The notes under the pieces: generated by a model | Told to the model about the DNA's origin: nothing | Database searches by the model: none | Seen by the model: the letters and a program-made list of their open reading frames with translations, nothing else | Made by a program: the position numbers and the translations under genes | Origin: Billgrantia saliphila | GTDB lineage: Bacteria; Pseudomonadota; Gammaproteobacteria; Pseudomonadales; Halomonadaceae | Direction of reading: 5' to 3' | NCBI RefSeq assembly: GCF_002930105.1 | Contig: NZ_PJRN01000007.1 | Coordinates: forward strand, 124,001-188,000 | DNA: 64,000 bases | In this document: positions 55,733 to 63,905 of the stretch, piece by piece | Position numbering within the stretch: the stretch's first letter is position 1 | How the letters are laid out: each line of letters opens with the position of its first letter

Positions 55733-56977
55733 TCAGTTCTCCTCTTCGGCACTGGGCAGCACCCAATTGAGCACGATGCCCACCAGAGCGGCGAGGCTGA
55801 CCCCTTGCAGGGTGAACTGACCGCCCCCGAACTGCATCCCGCCGATACCGAACACCAGAATCAGCGATACCACCACCAGGTTGCGCGGCGCAGTCAGGGG
55901 CTGACCGGCACGCACCAAGGTGTTCATGCCCACCACCGCGATGGAACCGAACAGCAGCGTCATGATGCCGCCCATCACCGGGCCGGGAATGGTCTGCAGC
56001 AGTGCGCCCAGCTTGGCGACGAACGCCAGCGCGATGGCGAAGCAGGCCGCCACCACCATGATGCGCGGGTCGAAGGCTCGGGTCAGCGTCACCGCCCCGG
56101 TCACTTCCGAGTAGGTGGTGTTGGGCGGACCGCCGAACAGCGCCGCGACGGAGGTGGCCAACCCATCGCCCAGCAAGGTGCGATGCAGTCCGGGCTTCTG
56201 CAGGTAGTTCTGCCGTGTGACGGAACCGATCGCCACCATGTCGCCGATATGCTCCACCGCCGGGGCAATGGCGACCGGAATCATGAACAGGATCGCCGCC
56301 CAGTGGAAGCTCGGCGCGGTGAAGTTCGGGATCGACAGCCAGGCGGCTTCACGGACCGGCGTGAAGTCCACCAACCCCATCAGCAAGGCCATGGCATAGC
56401 CGAAGAGAATGCCCCCCATGATCGGCACCAGCCGCAGCAGGCCGCGGCCGAATACGGCCAGCACCAGTGTGACCAGCAGGCTGGCCATGGAAAGCAGAAT
56501 AGCCGGGCCGTAATCGATGTGGTCGCTGGTCTCGCCGGTAGCCATGCTGACCGCCACCGGCGCCAGGGCCAGACCGATCACCATGATCACCGGCCCCACC
56601 ACTACCGGCGGCAGCAGTCGATGCAGCCAGGCGGTGCCCTTGAGGCGCACCGCCTGCGAGATCGCCACATAGACCAGGCCCGCCACCATCAGCCCTCCCA
56701 GGGTCGCCGATACGCCGAAGCTGGCGATCGACCCCTGGATCGGCGCGATGAAAGCGAACGACGAGGCCAGGAAGACCGGCACGGTCACCCTGGTCACGCC
56801 GTGGAACACCAGGGTGCCGACCCCGGCGGTAAACAGGGCCACGCTGGGATCGAGCCCGGTCAGCAGTGGTACCAGCACCAGTGCGCCGAAGGCGACGAAG
56901 AGCATCTGCGCCCCGGTCAGCAAGGTCTTGGGCAGGGAATCGGTGGGCGCCTTCGCCACCGCCGCTTGTTCGTTCAT
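55733..56977 (-). CDS. uraA: Uracil permease (NCS2 family, UraA type)
   Basis: Proton-driven uracil importer of the nucleobase-cation symporter 2 family; 414 residues with 12-14 hydrophobic segments. Signatures include LLTGAQMLFVAFGALVLVPLLTGLDPSVALF, PVAIAPAVEHIGDMVAIGSVT with the substrate-contacting Glu and His, and GGPPNTTYSEVTGAVTLTR. The ATG at 56977 follows AAGGA; the open frame continues to 57070 but reads through the terminator upstream. It is second to upp on the minus strand, separated by that terminator. Confidence 0.92.
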   Translation of the reverse strand: MNEQAAVAKAPTDSLPKTLLTGAQMLFVAFGALVLVPLLTGLDPSVALFTAGVGTLVFHGVTRVTVPVFLASSFAFIAPIQGSIASFGVSATLGGLMVAGLVYVAISQAVRLKGTAWLHRLLPPVVVGPVIMVIGLALAPVAVSMATGETSDHIDYGPAILLSMASLLVTLVLAVFGRGLLRLVPIMGGILFGYAMALLMGLVDFTPVREAAWLSIPNFTAPSFHWAAILFMIPVAIAPAVEHIGDMVAIGSVTRQNYLQKPGLHRTLLGDGLATSVAALFGGPPNTTYSEVTGAVTLTRAFDPRIMVVAACFAIALAFVAKLGALLQTIPGPVMGGIMTLLFGSIAVVGMNTLVRAGQPLTAPRNLVVVSLILVFGIGGMQFGGGQFTLQGVSLAALVGIVLNWVLPSAEEEN

Positions 56978-57030
56978 GGAATGTTTTCCTTCTCTTGTAT
57001 CGTTCATTGAGTCGAAGGCTTCCTGCCCAG

Positions 57031-57063
57031 AAAAACGCCCCTGGATCGCGATCTCAGGGGCGT
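57031..57063 (-). terminator. Intercistronic terminator between upp and uraA
   Basis: On the minus strand ACGCCCCTG, 11-base loop that itself contains a GATCGCGATC palindrome, CAGGGGCGT, then TTTT. It lies 41 bases past the upp stop, so upp transcripts would end here unless read-through is allowed, giving less uraA than upp. Confidence 0.75.
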
Positions 57064-57103
57064 CTTCCATGTCAAAGGTCTTTTCGCCAGGTCTAAGGCA
57101 AAA

Positions 57104-57733
57104 TTACCGAGTGCCAAAGATCTTGTCCCCTGCGTCACCGAGCCCCGGCACGATGTAGCCGTTCTCGTCGAGATGATCGTCCACCGCGGCGGTATAGATC
57201 TCGATATCGGGGTAGGCGTCCTGCACCCGCTTGATGCCCTCGGGCGCGGCGACCAGCACGATCACTTTCATTTGCTGGCAGCCGCGCTCGCGCAGCATGT
57301 CCAGCGTTGACACCATCGTCCCTCCGGTCGCCAGCATCGGGTCGATGACGATGGCCATGCGCTCGTCCATCTCGCCGGCGAACTTGGCGAAGTACGGCAC
57401 CGGCTCGAGGGTCTCCTCGTCGCGATAGAGTCCCACCACGCTGATCCGCGCGCTGGGAATCAGATCGGTGACCCCGTCCAGCATTCCGAGCCCGGCGCGC
57501 AGGATCGGCACGATGGTGACTTTCTTGCCCTTGAGCAGCTGCACCGGGATCGGCTTGCCGCTCCAACCGTCGATCTCCTGCGCCTCGAGTTCGAGGTCCT
57601 TGGTCGCCTCGTAGGTGAGCAGCTTGGCCAGCTCGCCGGCCAGCTCGCGAAAGCTCTTGGTACTGATGCCGGCTTCGCGCATCAGACCCAGCTTGTGCTG
57701 GACCAGCGGATGTTGAATGGCATGGACGCTCAT
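57104..57733 (-). CDS. upp: Uracil phosphoribosyltransferase
   Basis: Converts uracil and PRPP to UMP. The 209-residue protein (E. coli 208) opens [31 protein letters not shown], and has [14 protein letters not shown], the PRPP loop [12 protein letters not shown] and the uracil-binding [19 protein letters not shown]. The ATG at 57733 has GAGG upstream. It lies next to uraA and within a block of nucleobase salvage genes. Confidence 0.96.
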   Translation of the reverse strand: MSVHAIQHPLVQHKLGLMREAGISTKSFRELAGELAKLLTYEATKDLELEAQEIDGWSGKPIPVQLLKGKKVTIVPILRAGLGMLDGVTDLIPSARISVVGLYRDEETLEPVPYFAKFAGEMDERMAIVIDPMLATGGTMVSTLDMLRERGCQQMKVIVLVAAPEGIKRVQDAYPDIEIYTAAVDDHLDENGYIVPGLGDAGDKIFGTR

Positions 57734-57844
57734 GACGGACCTCTTCGGCTGGGGTGGTAACGACGGCTGTCGTCGCTCGGGCAAATCGCGCGCTATTCTA
57801 CCCGCATCGCGCTAGCAGGTTAAGGCGCCATGCGACGCGCGCCC

Positions 57845-58543
57845 CTATTCACCGGGCTCACCGGGCGATTCGGGCAACTGCCAGTCGATCGCTTCGCGGC
57901 CGTTCTGTTCGAGAAAGGCGTTGGCTCGCGAAAAGTGATGGTTGCCGAAGAACCCGCGATGCGCCGACAGCGGAGAGGGATGCGGCGACTCCAGTACCAG
58001 ATGCCGGGACGTATCGATCAACGCCTTTTTCTGCCTGGCGTGGCTTCCCCAGAGCAGAAACACCGATGGGTTGCCGTGGGCGCTGACGGTCTCGATGGCA
58101 CGATCGGTGAAATTCTCCCAGCCCTTGCCCCGATGGGAACCGGCAATGCCCTGCTCCACCGTCAGCGAGGCATTGAGCAGCAGCACGCCCTGACGCGCCC
58201 AATGCTCGAGATTGCCATGCGCCACCGGACGAAAACCGACGTCGTCGGCCAGTTCCTTGTAGATGTTGACCAGCGAGGGCGGCACCCGCACCCCGGGGCG
58301 CACCGAGAAGCAGAGGCCGTGGGCCTGGTTGGGGCCGTGGTAAGGATCCTGCCCGAGGATGACGACCTTGACCCGCTCCAGCGGGGTCAGCTCGAAGGCG
58401 CGAAACCAATTCGTCGAATGCGGATAGATCACTTTCCTGGCCGCTTTCTCCGCAGCCAGGAAATCGCGCAGCGACTGCATGTAGGGCGCATCGAACTCGC
58501 CCCCCAGCCAGCGCCACCAGCTTTCGGGTAATGGATAGCCCAT
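57845..58543 (-). CDS. ung: Uracil-DNA glycosylase
   Basis: Family 1 uracil-DNA glycosylase that removes uracil from DNA at the start of base-excision repair. The 232-residue protein has the catalytic GQDPYHG (near residue 64), [21 protein letters not shown] and [13 protein letters not shown] with the catalytic histidine. It begins three bases after the gpt stop codon, so it is in the same transcript as gpt and probably apt. Confidence 0.96.
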   Translation of the reverse strand: MGYPLPESWWRWLGGEFDAPYMQSLRDFLAAEKAARKVIYPHSTNWFRAFELTPLERVKVVILGQDPYHGPNQAHGLCFSVRPGVRVPPSLVNIYKELADDVGFRPVAHGNLEHWARQGVLLLNASLTVEQGIAGSHRGKGWENFTDRAIETVSAHGNPSVFLLWGSHARQKKALIDTSRHLVLESPHPSPLSAHRGFFGNHHFSRANAFLEQNGREAIDWQLPESPGEPGE

Positions 58544-58546
58544 GAT

Positions 58547-59026
58547 TTAACGCTTCACTTGATCCACCAGGGGCTCGACGTAGGCGATCCCCATGTCCCA
58601 GGGAAACTGTATCCAGCAATCCTGTGCCACTTCGGTCAGGTACTGGTCCACCAGCGGGCGACCTTCCGGCTTGGCATAGACGGTGACGAAATGCGCCTTG
58701 GGCAGCATCTCACGCACCTTGCGCGCCGTCTTGCCGGTGTCGACCAGATCGTCGACCAGCAGCCAGCCGTCGCCGTCGTGCTCAACGGCCTTGAGCACAT
58801 CGAGGCCCCCCTGGTCCATGTGCTCATAGCTGCTGATACAGATGGTGTCGATCAGCCGTACGTTGAGTTCACGTGCGATCAGCGCGGCGGGAATCAAGCC
58901 GCCCCGCGTGATCGCCACGATGCCCTTGAAGTCGCGCTCGACCAGACGACGGCACAACTCGCGCACGTCGCGATGCAACTGATCCCAGGAGACGGTGAAA
59001 TGCTGATGATAGCGGCTATCGGTCAT
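58547..59026 (-). CDS. gpt: Xanthine-guanine phosphoribosyltransferase
   Basis: Type I phosphoribosyltransferase for xanthine and guanine. The 159-residue protein matches E. coli Gpt (152): [48 protein letters not shown], the PRPP loop [13 protein letters not shown] and the late [15 protein letters not shown]. The ATG at 59026 lies seven bases after the apt stop. It sits between apt and ung. Confidence 0.94.
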   Translation of the reverse strand: MTDSRYHQHFTVSWDQLHRDVRELCRRLVERDFKGIVAITRGGLIPAALIARELNVRLIDTICISSYEHMDQGGLDVLKAVEHDGDGWLLVDDLVDTGKTARKVREMLPKAHFVTVYAKPEGRPLVDQYLTEVAQDCWIQFPWDMGIAYVEPLVDQVKR

Positions 59027-59033
59027 GGTCGTC

Positions 59034-59579
59034 TCACTCGTCCTCATTGAAGGAACAGACCGCAAAGACGCCGAAACCGGCCTCGCGAATCCGGCTCGAC
59101 CCGCCGATTTCCGGCAGGTCGATAATGGTGGCGGTTTCCACCACGTGCCCGCCGGAGCGGGTGATGAGCTTGGCGGCTGCCAGCATGGTGCCGCCGGTGG
59201 CGATCAAATCGTCCATGATCAGGATGCGATCCCCCTGGCGGAACGCATCGGAATGCAGCTCCACCTCGGCCTGACCGTACTCAAGGGTATAGGTCTCGCT
59301 GATGGTGCGAAACGGCAGCTTGCCCTTCTTGCGCACCGGCACGAAGCTGCAGCCCAGTTCGTAGGCGACCGGCGCGCCGATGATGAAGCCGCGGGCATCG
59401 ATCGCGGCGATGGCGTCGAGCTCCATCTCCTGATAGCGATGCACGAAGCTGTCGATCAGCTTGCGAAAGGCCGAGCTGTTCTGCAGCAGCGGGGTGATAT
59501 CGCGGAAATTGACCCCGGGCTGGGGCCAATCGGGGACGGTTCGAATCACGGACTTGATGTAGTCGCCGTAGATGCTCAT
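59034..59579 (-). CDS. apt: Adenine phosphoribosyltransferase
   Basis: Converts adenine and PRPP to AMP. The 181-residue protein has [50 protein letters not shown] and the PRPP loop [17 protein letters not shown], with length equal to the family norm (E. coli 183). It is 22 bases after the NCS2 permease gene, suggesting a permease-apt-gpt-ung transcript. Confidence 0.96.
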   Translation of the reverse strand: MSIYGDYIKSVIRTVPDWPQPGVNFRDITPLLQNSSAFRKLIDSFVHRYQEMELDAIAAIDARGFIIGAPVAYELGCSFVPVRKKGKLPFRTISETYTLEYGQAEVELHSDAFRQGDRILIMDDLIATGGTMLAAAKLITRSGGHVVETATIIDLPEIGGSSRIREAGFGVFAVCSFNEDE

Positions 59580-59601
59580 CGCAGGTCTCGGTGAGTGTAT
59601 G

Positions 59602-60903
59602 TCAATCGAGGAACAGGAACTTCAGCACGAACAGGATCGCCAGCACGACCACGGCCGGGTTGAGGTCGCGAAACCGTCCCGACAGCGCCTTGATCGCAGC
59701 GTAGCTGATGAAGCCCAGCGCGATCCCCTCGGCGATTGAGAAGGTCAGCGGCATGGCCAGCGCGGCGATCAGCACCGGGGCGGCATCGGTGGGATCTTCC
59801 CAGTTGGCGTGGGCCAGGCTGCCGGCCATCAGCACGGCCACGTAGAGCAGCGCACCGGCGGTGGCGTAGGCCGGGATCGACCCCGCCAGCGGAGCGAAGA
59901 AGAGGCTGATCAGGAACAGTATCGCGACCACCACGGCGGTGAGGCCGGTACGCCCACCCGAGGCGATGCCGGCGGTGGACTCGATGTAGCTGGTGGTGGT
60001 CGAAGTGCCCAGCACCGCACCGGCCATGGAAGCGCCGCTATCCGCCATCATGGCCCGACCCAGGCGCGGCAGCTTGCCGTCCTTGTCGAGCAGCCCACCC
60101 TTGTGCGCCACGCCGACCAGGGTGCCGGAAGTGTCGAACAGATCGACGAACAAGAAGGCGAAGATCACGCTGATCATGGCCACGTCGAGCGCCCCCGCCA
60201 GGTCCATGGCCATGAAGGTCGGCGCGATGGAGGGCGGCATGGACATCAGTCCGCCGTACTCGTTATGACCGAGGAGCATCGCCACGACGGTCACGCCGAT
60301 GATGCCGATCATCACCGCACCGGTGACGTTCAGGTAGGCCATGGCGGTAATCGCGAAGAAACCCAGCAGGGCATAGATTGCGGCCGGTTCGGAGAGATCG
60401 CCCAGCGCCACGTAGGTGGCGGGATTGGCAACCACGATGCCGGCATTCTTCAGCGCGATCATGGCCAGGAACAAGCCGATGCCGGCGGCAATGCCAAGCC
60501 TCAGGGAGAGCGGAATCGAGTGGATGATCCACTCGCGGATCTTGAAGATACTGAGCAGGAAAAAGCAGAAACCGGACAGGAACACCGCTCCCAGAGCCGC
60601 CTCCCAGGTGTATCCCATGCCAAGCACGACGCCGTAGGTGAAGAAGGCATTGAGCCCCATGCCGGGCGCCTGGGCGATGGGATAATTGGCCCACAGTCCC
60701 ATGATCAGACAGCCCACCGACGCGGCCAGACAGGTGGCGACGAAGACCGCGCCGTAGTCCATACCCGCCTCGGAAAGAATGCTGGGGTTGACGAAGATGA
60801 TATAGGCCATGGTCAGGAAGGTGGTGATCCCGGCAATGACCTCGGTCTTCACGCTGGTATTGTGTTCTTTCAGCTTGAAGTGGTTGTCGAGCAAGTTCTT
60901 CAT
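59602..60903 (-). CDS. NCS2 family purine permease (AzgA/PurP-like)
   Basis: A 433-residue nucleobase importer with about 12-14 hydrophobic segments. It starts [43 protein letters not shown], and has [41 protein letters not shown] and [23 protein letters not shown], which are signatures of the AzgA-like branch for adenine, guanine and hypoxanthine. The ATG at 60903 follows AGGAACGACAAC; the upstream 155 codons of open frame are not coding. Its position just before apt and gpt fits purine uptake and salvage. I do not see a purine riboswitch in its 197-base leader. Confidence 0.93.
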   Translation of the reverse strand: MKNLLDNHFKLKEHNTSVKTEVIAGITTFLTMAYIIFVNPSILSEAGMDYGAVFVATCLAASVGCLIMGLWANYPIAQAPGMGLNAFFTYGVVLGMGYTWEAALGAVFLSGFCFFLLSIFKIREWIIHSIPLSLRLGIAAGIGLFLAMIALKNAGIVVANPATYVALGDLSEPAAIYALLGFFAITAMAYLNVTGAVMIGIIGVTVVAMLLGHNEYGGLMSMPPSIAPTFMAMDLAGALDVAMISVIFAFLFVDLFDTSGTLVGVAHKGGLLDKDGKLPRLGRAMMADSGASMAGAVLGTSTTTSYIESTAGIASGGRTGLTAVVVAILFLISLFFAPLAGSIPAYATAGALLYVAVLMAGSLAHANWEDPTDAAPVLIAALAMPLTFSIAEGIALGFISYAAIKALSGRFRDLNPAVVVLAILFVLKFLFLD

Positions 60904-61100
60904 GTTGTCGTTCCTGCGCACAAGGACTGGTGTTCGACCAGGGGGCGAGAAAAGCCGCACATGGTACCCAAAGGCCGCTGACGATGCGAGGCCGGCCCGG
61001 ACCCTGTGCGGCACGGTTCGCTCTGTATAAGCAAACTCCACGCCATACGCCAGCGCACTGGCCAACGCAGACTTGACGAAACGGTCATTTGAGAACGCGT

Positions 61101-61730
61101 TCAGACACCACGTGCCGCCAGTACGCGCTCGACGGTCTCGACGATGGCCTGGGTCTGGGGATCGATCTCGATATTGACCCTGTCGCCCGGCACGCGGTCG
61201 ACCAGAATGGTCCGTGCCAGCGTTTCGGGTATCAGGTCGACGCAGAAGCGCGGCCCACGGTCGGTCGTGGCGCGCCTCACCTCGCCTATCGTCAGGCTGA
61301 TGCCATCGACGCCGATATAGCCCTTGTCGAACAGGAAGCGCCCGAGAACGTGCGGCACTTCGAACCAAAGCCGGCGGTTGTTGGGTGCCTCATCGAGCTC
61401 GACGAGCTCGGCCAGGGCCATGACATGCCCCGACATGGCGTGCCCGCCGATCTCGTCGCCGAAACGCGCCGCCCGCTCGATATTGACGCGATCGCCCTCG
61501 CGCAGCGCACCGAGATTGGTCACGCGCAGGGTCTCCCGCATCAGGTCGAAACTGACGAGATCGTCGTCGACCGCGGTCACGGTCAGGCAGACGCCGTTAT
61601 GAGCGACGGAAGCCCCGAGTTCGAGTCCTGCGCGCAGCGTCTCGGGCAGCCGCACCACGTGGGTGCGGAACGCTTCGGCCTCATGAATGGCGACGACTTC
61701 CGCCGTGCCCTGAACGATGCCTGTGAACAT
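61101..61730 (-). CDS. ribC: Riboflavin synthase (alpha chain)
   Basis: Dismutates 6,7-dimethyl-8-ribityllumazine to riboflavin. The 209-residue product has two lumazine-binding repeats: MFTGIVQGTAEV with GASVAHNGVCLTV in the first, and GHVMALAELVEL with GYIGVDGISLTIGEV in the second. AGGAGATATC directly precedes the ATG at 61730. It stands alone, without other rib genes, and I find no FMN riboswitch in its leader. Confidence 0.94.
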   Translation of the reverse strand: MFTGIVQGTAEVVAIHEAEAFRTHVVRLPETLRAGLELGASVAHNGVCLTVTAVDDDLVSFDLMRETLRVTNLGALREGDRVNIERAARFGDEIGGHAMSGHVMALAELVELDEAPNNRRLWFEVPHVLGRFLFDKGYIGVDGISLTIGEVRRATTDRGPRFCVDLIPETLARTILVDRVPGDRVNIEIDPQTQAIVETVERVLAARGV

Positions 61731-61923
61731 GATATCTCCTCGCGCGGCTCCCGGCGGCGGCGGACGAATGGCAAGGCTCGCAGTGTATGAACTCGCAGGC
61801 GCAACGTCCATCGGCACGGCTGCGGCACCGAAAGGCATAGCAGGACGAAGTCATGGAAAAGCCAACGGCATCAGTGCTTTCTTCTGAAAACTGATGCAAC
61901 GGGTACAGACATACACCAACGCA
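61731..61923. other. Gene-free stretch with one hairpin between ribC and the metN promoter
   Basis: No gene is seen here. The only structure is at 61868-61897: GCATCAGT, a 14-base centre, ACTGATGC, with an inner TTTC/GAAA stem, making a 12-bp hairpin with a two-base bulge. There is no U-tract on either side. It could be an operator or cruciform near both the ribC and metN control regions. Confidence 0.5.
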
Positions 61924-61952
61924 TTGACAGCATGCGCCTTTGGTCCTAGTAT
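61924..61952 (+). promoter_or_regulatory. Sigma70 promoter of the metNIQ leader
   Basis: A perfect -35 TTGACA, exactly 17 bases, then -10 TAGTAT. Transcription would start near 61959, ten bases before the riboswitch-like structure and about 200 bases before the metN ATG. Confidence 0.82.
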
Positions 61953-61968
61953 TCGCCATCACATTTCA

Positions 61969-62063
61969 GGCGCCGATTTGTACCCGGATTGCGGGCGCCC
62001 ACGTCGAAGGCTGCGGTGAACCCGCTTCACGAGCCAACGACGTGAAGTGCAGCTAAAAGGGTG
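61969..62063 (+). ncRNA. SAM-II-type riboswitch controlling metNIQ, with an inserted hairpin
   Basis: The layout matches the SAM-II class. Stem P1 is GGCGCC (61969-61974) with GGCGCC (61994-61999). The P1 loop begins GATTTG and contains ACCC (61982-61985) and TTGCG (61989-61993). These can pair with GGGT (62059-62062) and TGCAG (62048-62052) in the tail, giving the two-part pseudoknot. The tail has GCAGCTAAAAGGG, like the conserved GCUAAA tail of SAM-II. An extra hairpin (62000-62044; CACGTCG with CGACGTG, GGCT with AGCC) is inserted between P1 and the tail. It sits between a strong promoter and an intrinsic terminator before metN. The class call is by eye against the remembered metX example. 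Confidence 0.8.
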
Positions 62064-62077
62064 TGTCCAGCGTTGAT

Positions 62078-62104
62078 GGCCACCCGCCAGGGTGGCCTTT
62101 TTTT
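62078..62104 (+). terminator. Intrinsic terminator of the metNIQ leader
   Basis: GGCCACCC, four-base loop, GGGTGGCC, then seven Ts, 54 bases ahead of metN. Its left arm CACCC (62081-62085) is also complementary to GGGTG at 62059-62063, the segment used in the riboswitch pseudoknot, so the terminator and an antiterminator are mutually exclusive. Confidence 0.9.
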
Positions 62105-62157
62105 CGTTCCGGCTCCCGCTGCCGCCCGCCCGGTGACGGCCCGTCACTGGAAGCCAG

Positions 62158-63246
62158 ATGATCACGCTACGCAACGTCTCCAAGACCTATCATCTCAGGG
62201 GCAGTCGATCCCGGCTCCCCTTCGCTTCGCGCCGCGAAACGCCATCCCGCACCATCGAGGCGCTCAGCAACGTCGACCTCCACGTGCCCCAGGGCAGCAT
62301 TCATGGCGTCATCGGCCTGTCCGGCGCCGGCAAGTCCACGCTGATCCGCTGCGTCAACCTGCTCGAGCGGCCTTCTCGCGGCAGCGTGATGGTCGATGGC
62401 CAGGAGATGACCGATCTCTCCGCCACCCAGTTGAACCAGGCGCGCCATCGCATCGGCATGATCTTCCAGCACTTCAACCTGCTGACCACACGCAACGTGT
62501 TCGACAACGTCGCCCTGCCGCTGGAACTGATGGGCCTCAAGCGCTCCGCCATTCGCGAGCGCGTAATGCCGCTGCTCGAGCTCACCGGGCTTTCCGACAA
62601 GACGCGCCAGTTTCCGGCCCAGCTCTCCGGCGGCCAGAAGCAGCGCGTGGCCATTGCCCGAGCGCTGGCCAGTGAACCGCGAGTGCTGCTCTGCGACGAG
62701 GCGACCTCGGCGCTGGATCCACAGACCACCGGCTCGATCCTCACGCTGCTGCGTGACATCAACCAGAAGCTCGGCCTGACCATCCTGCTGATCACCCACG
62801 AGATGGAAGTGGTCAAGTCGATCTGCCACCGGGTGAGCCTGATTTCCGATGGCGAGCTGGTCGAGGAAGCCGATGTGGGCGATTTCTTCACCGCCCCGCG
62901 CACCCGGCTGGGCCGCGAATTCCTCAACGACTTCCTCCAGCTCGAGCCGCCCAAGGCACTCGTCGAGCGCCTCGAAGAGGAACCGGGCGAGCACACTCAT
63001 CCCGTGGTGCGTCTGGCCTTCTCGGGCGATGCGGTCTCGACTCCGCTGATCTCGCGGCTCGCGCGTGAATGCGGCGTGGACGTCAGCATCCTGCAGGCCA
63101 AGGTGGAGTCGATCCAGGAGCGCACCCTGGGGTTGATGATCGCCGAACTGCTTGGCCCACCCGAGCAGACCCGCCGGGCCATCGACTATCTCGAATCCCA
63201 TGATCTGAACGTGGAGGTACTCGGCCATGTCCAGCGCGATGATTGA
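62158..63246 (+). CDS. metN: Methionine ABC transporter ATP-binding protein MetN
   Basis: ATPase of the D/L-methionine importer. The 362-residue protein has Walker A GLSGAGKSTL, the ABC signature LSGGQKQRVAIARAL, Walker B VLLCDEATSALD and the H-loop ITHEME. After residue 270 comes the C-terminal NIL/ACT-like regulatory domain (VVRLAFSGDAVSTPLISRLARECGVDVSILQAKVESIQERTLGLMIAELLG) that senses internal methionine. The N-terminus has an extra basic insertion (about residues 13-30) compared with E. coli. It leads the metNIQ operon and is preceded by the riboswitch and terminator described here. Confidence 0.95.
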   Translation: MITLRNVSKTYHLRGSRSRLPFASRRETPSRTIEALSNVDLHVPQGSIHGVIGLSGAGKSTLIRCVNLLERPSRGSVMVDGQEMTDLSATQLNQARHRIGMIFQHFNLLTTRNVFDNVALPLELMGLKRSAIRERVMPLLELTGLSDKTRQFPAQLSGGQKQRVAIARALASEPRVLLCDEATSALDPQTTGSILTLLRDINQKLGLTILLITHEMEVVKSICHRVSLISDGELVEEADVGDFFTAPRTRLGREFLNDFLQLEPPKALVERLEEEPGEHTHPVVRLAFSGDAVSTPLISRLARECGVDVSILQAKVESIQERTLGLMIAELLGPPEQTRRAIDYLESHDLNVEVLGHVQRDD

Positions 63247-63880
63247 CCTGATTATCCAGGCGACCCTGGACACCCTCTACATGGTCGCCGTCTCGGGCGT
63301 AGTATCGGCCGCGCTCGGCGTTCCGCTGGGCGTGATGCTCTACGTCACCCGCCCGCGCCAGATCCTCGCACGCCCGCTGCTCAATCAGGTGCTGGGCATG
63401 GTGACCAACATCGGCCGCTCGATTCCGTTCATCATCCTGATGGTGGCAATCATCCCCTTCACGCGCATGGTCGTCGGCACCTCGATCGGTACCAATGCCG
63501 CCATCGTGCCGCTGACCATCGCCGCCATTCCCTTCGTGGCGCGCCTGGTGGAAGGCGCGCTCAATGAGATACCGCCGGGCCTGGTCGAAGCCGCCCAGGC
63601 GATGGGCGCCACGCCGCACCAGATCATCGTCAAGGTGCTGCTGCCGGAAGCCCGAGGCGGCATCGTCACCGGGCTGACCATTACTGCGGTGACTCTGGTC
63701 AGCTACTCGGCCATGGCCGGCGCCGTGGGCGGCGGCGGCCTCGGCGACCTGGGCATCCGCTACGGTTACAACCGCTTCAATCCCACCGTCATGCTGATCA
63801 CCGTGGCCATCCTGGTGGTCATGGTGCAGGGCTTCCAGAGCCTCGGCGATTACCTGGTACGCAAGTCGGACCGCAAGTGA
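63227..63880 (+). CDS. metI: Methionine ABC transporter permease MetI
   Basis: Membrane subunit of the methionine importer; 217 residues with five hydrophobic segments, as in E. coli MetI. Typical phrases are QATLDTLYMVAVSGVVSAALGVPLGVML, TNIGRSIPFIILMVAIIPFTRMVVGTSIGTNAAIVPL, and the EAA loop VEAAQAMGATPHQIIVKVLLPEARGGI that contacts MetN. The start lies 20 bases inside metN, so the two are translationally coupled. Confidence 0.95.
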   Translation: MSSAMIDLIIQATLDTLYMVAVSGVVSAALGVPLGVMLYVTRPRQILARPLLNQVLGMVTNIGRSIPFIILMVAIIPFTRMVVGTSIGTNAAIVPLTIAAIPFVARLVEGALNEIPPGLVEAAQAMGATPHQIIVKVLLPEARGGIVTGLTITAVTLVSYSAMAGAVGGGGLGDLGIRYGYNRFNPTVMLITVAILVVMVQGFQSLGDYLVRKSDRK

Positions 63881-63905
63881 AGGCAACCCCAAAGGAGAAA
63901 GACCC

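Noticed and set aside
60904..61100. Possible purine riboswitch before the NCS2 permease
   Set aside because: No three-way junction with the conserved loop-loop sequences could be found on the minus strand.
61731..61867. Possible FMN riboswitch before ribC
   Set aside because: The conserved RFN-element blocks (GGGGCG, ACCGGCGG-type) are not present in the ribC leader.
61924..62157. MetJ boxes controlling metNIQ
   Set aside because: No repeated AGACGTCT-type octamers are present; the riboswitch plus terminator explains the leader better.
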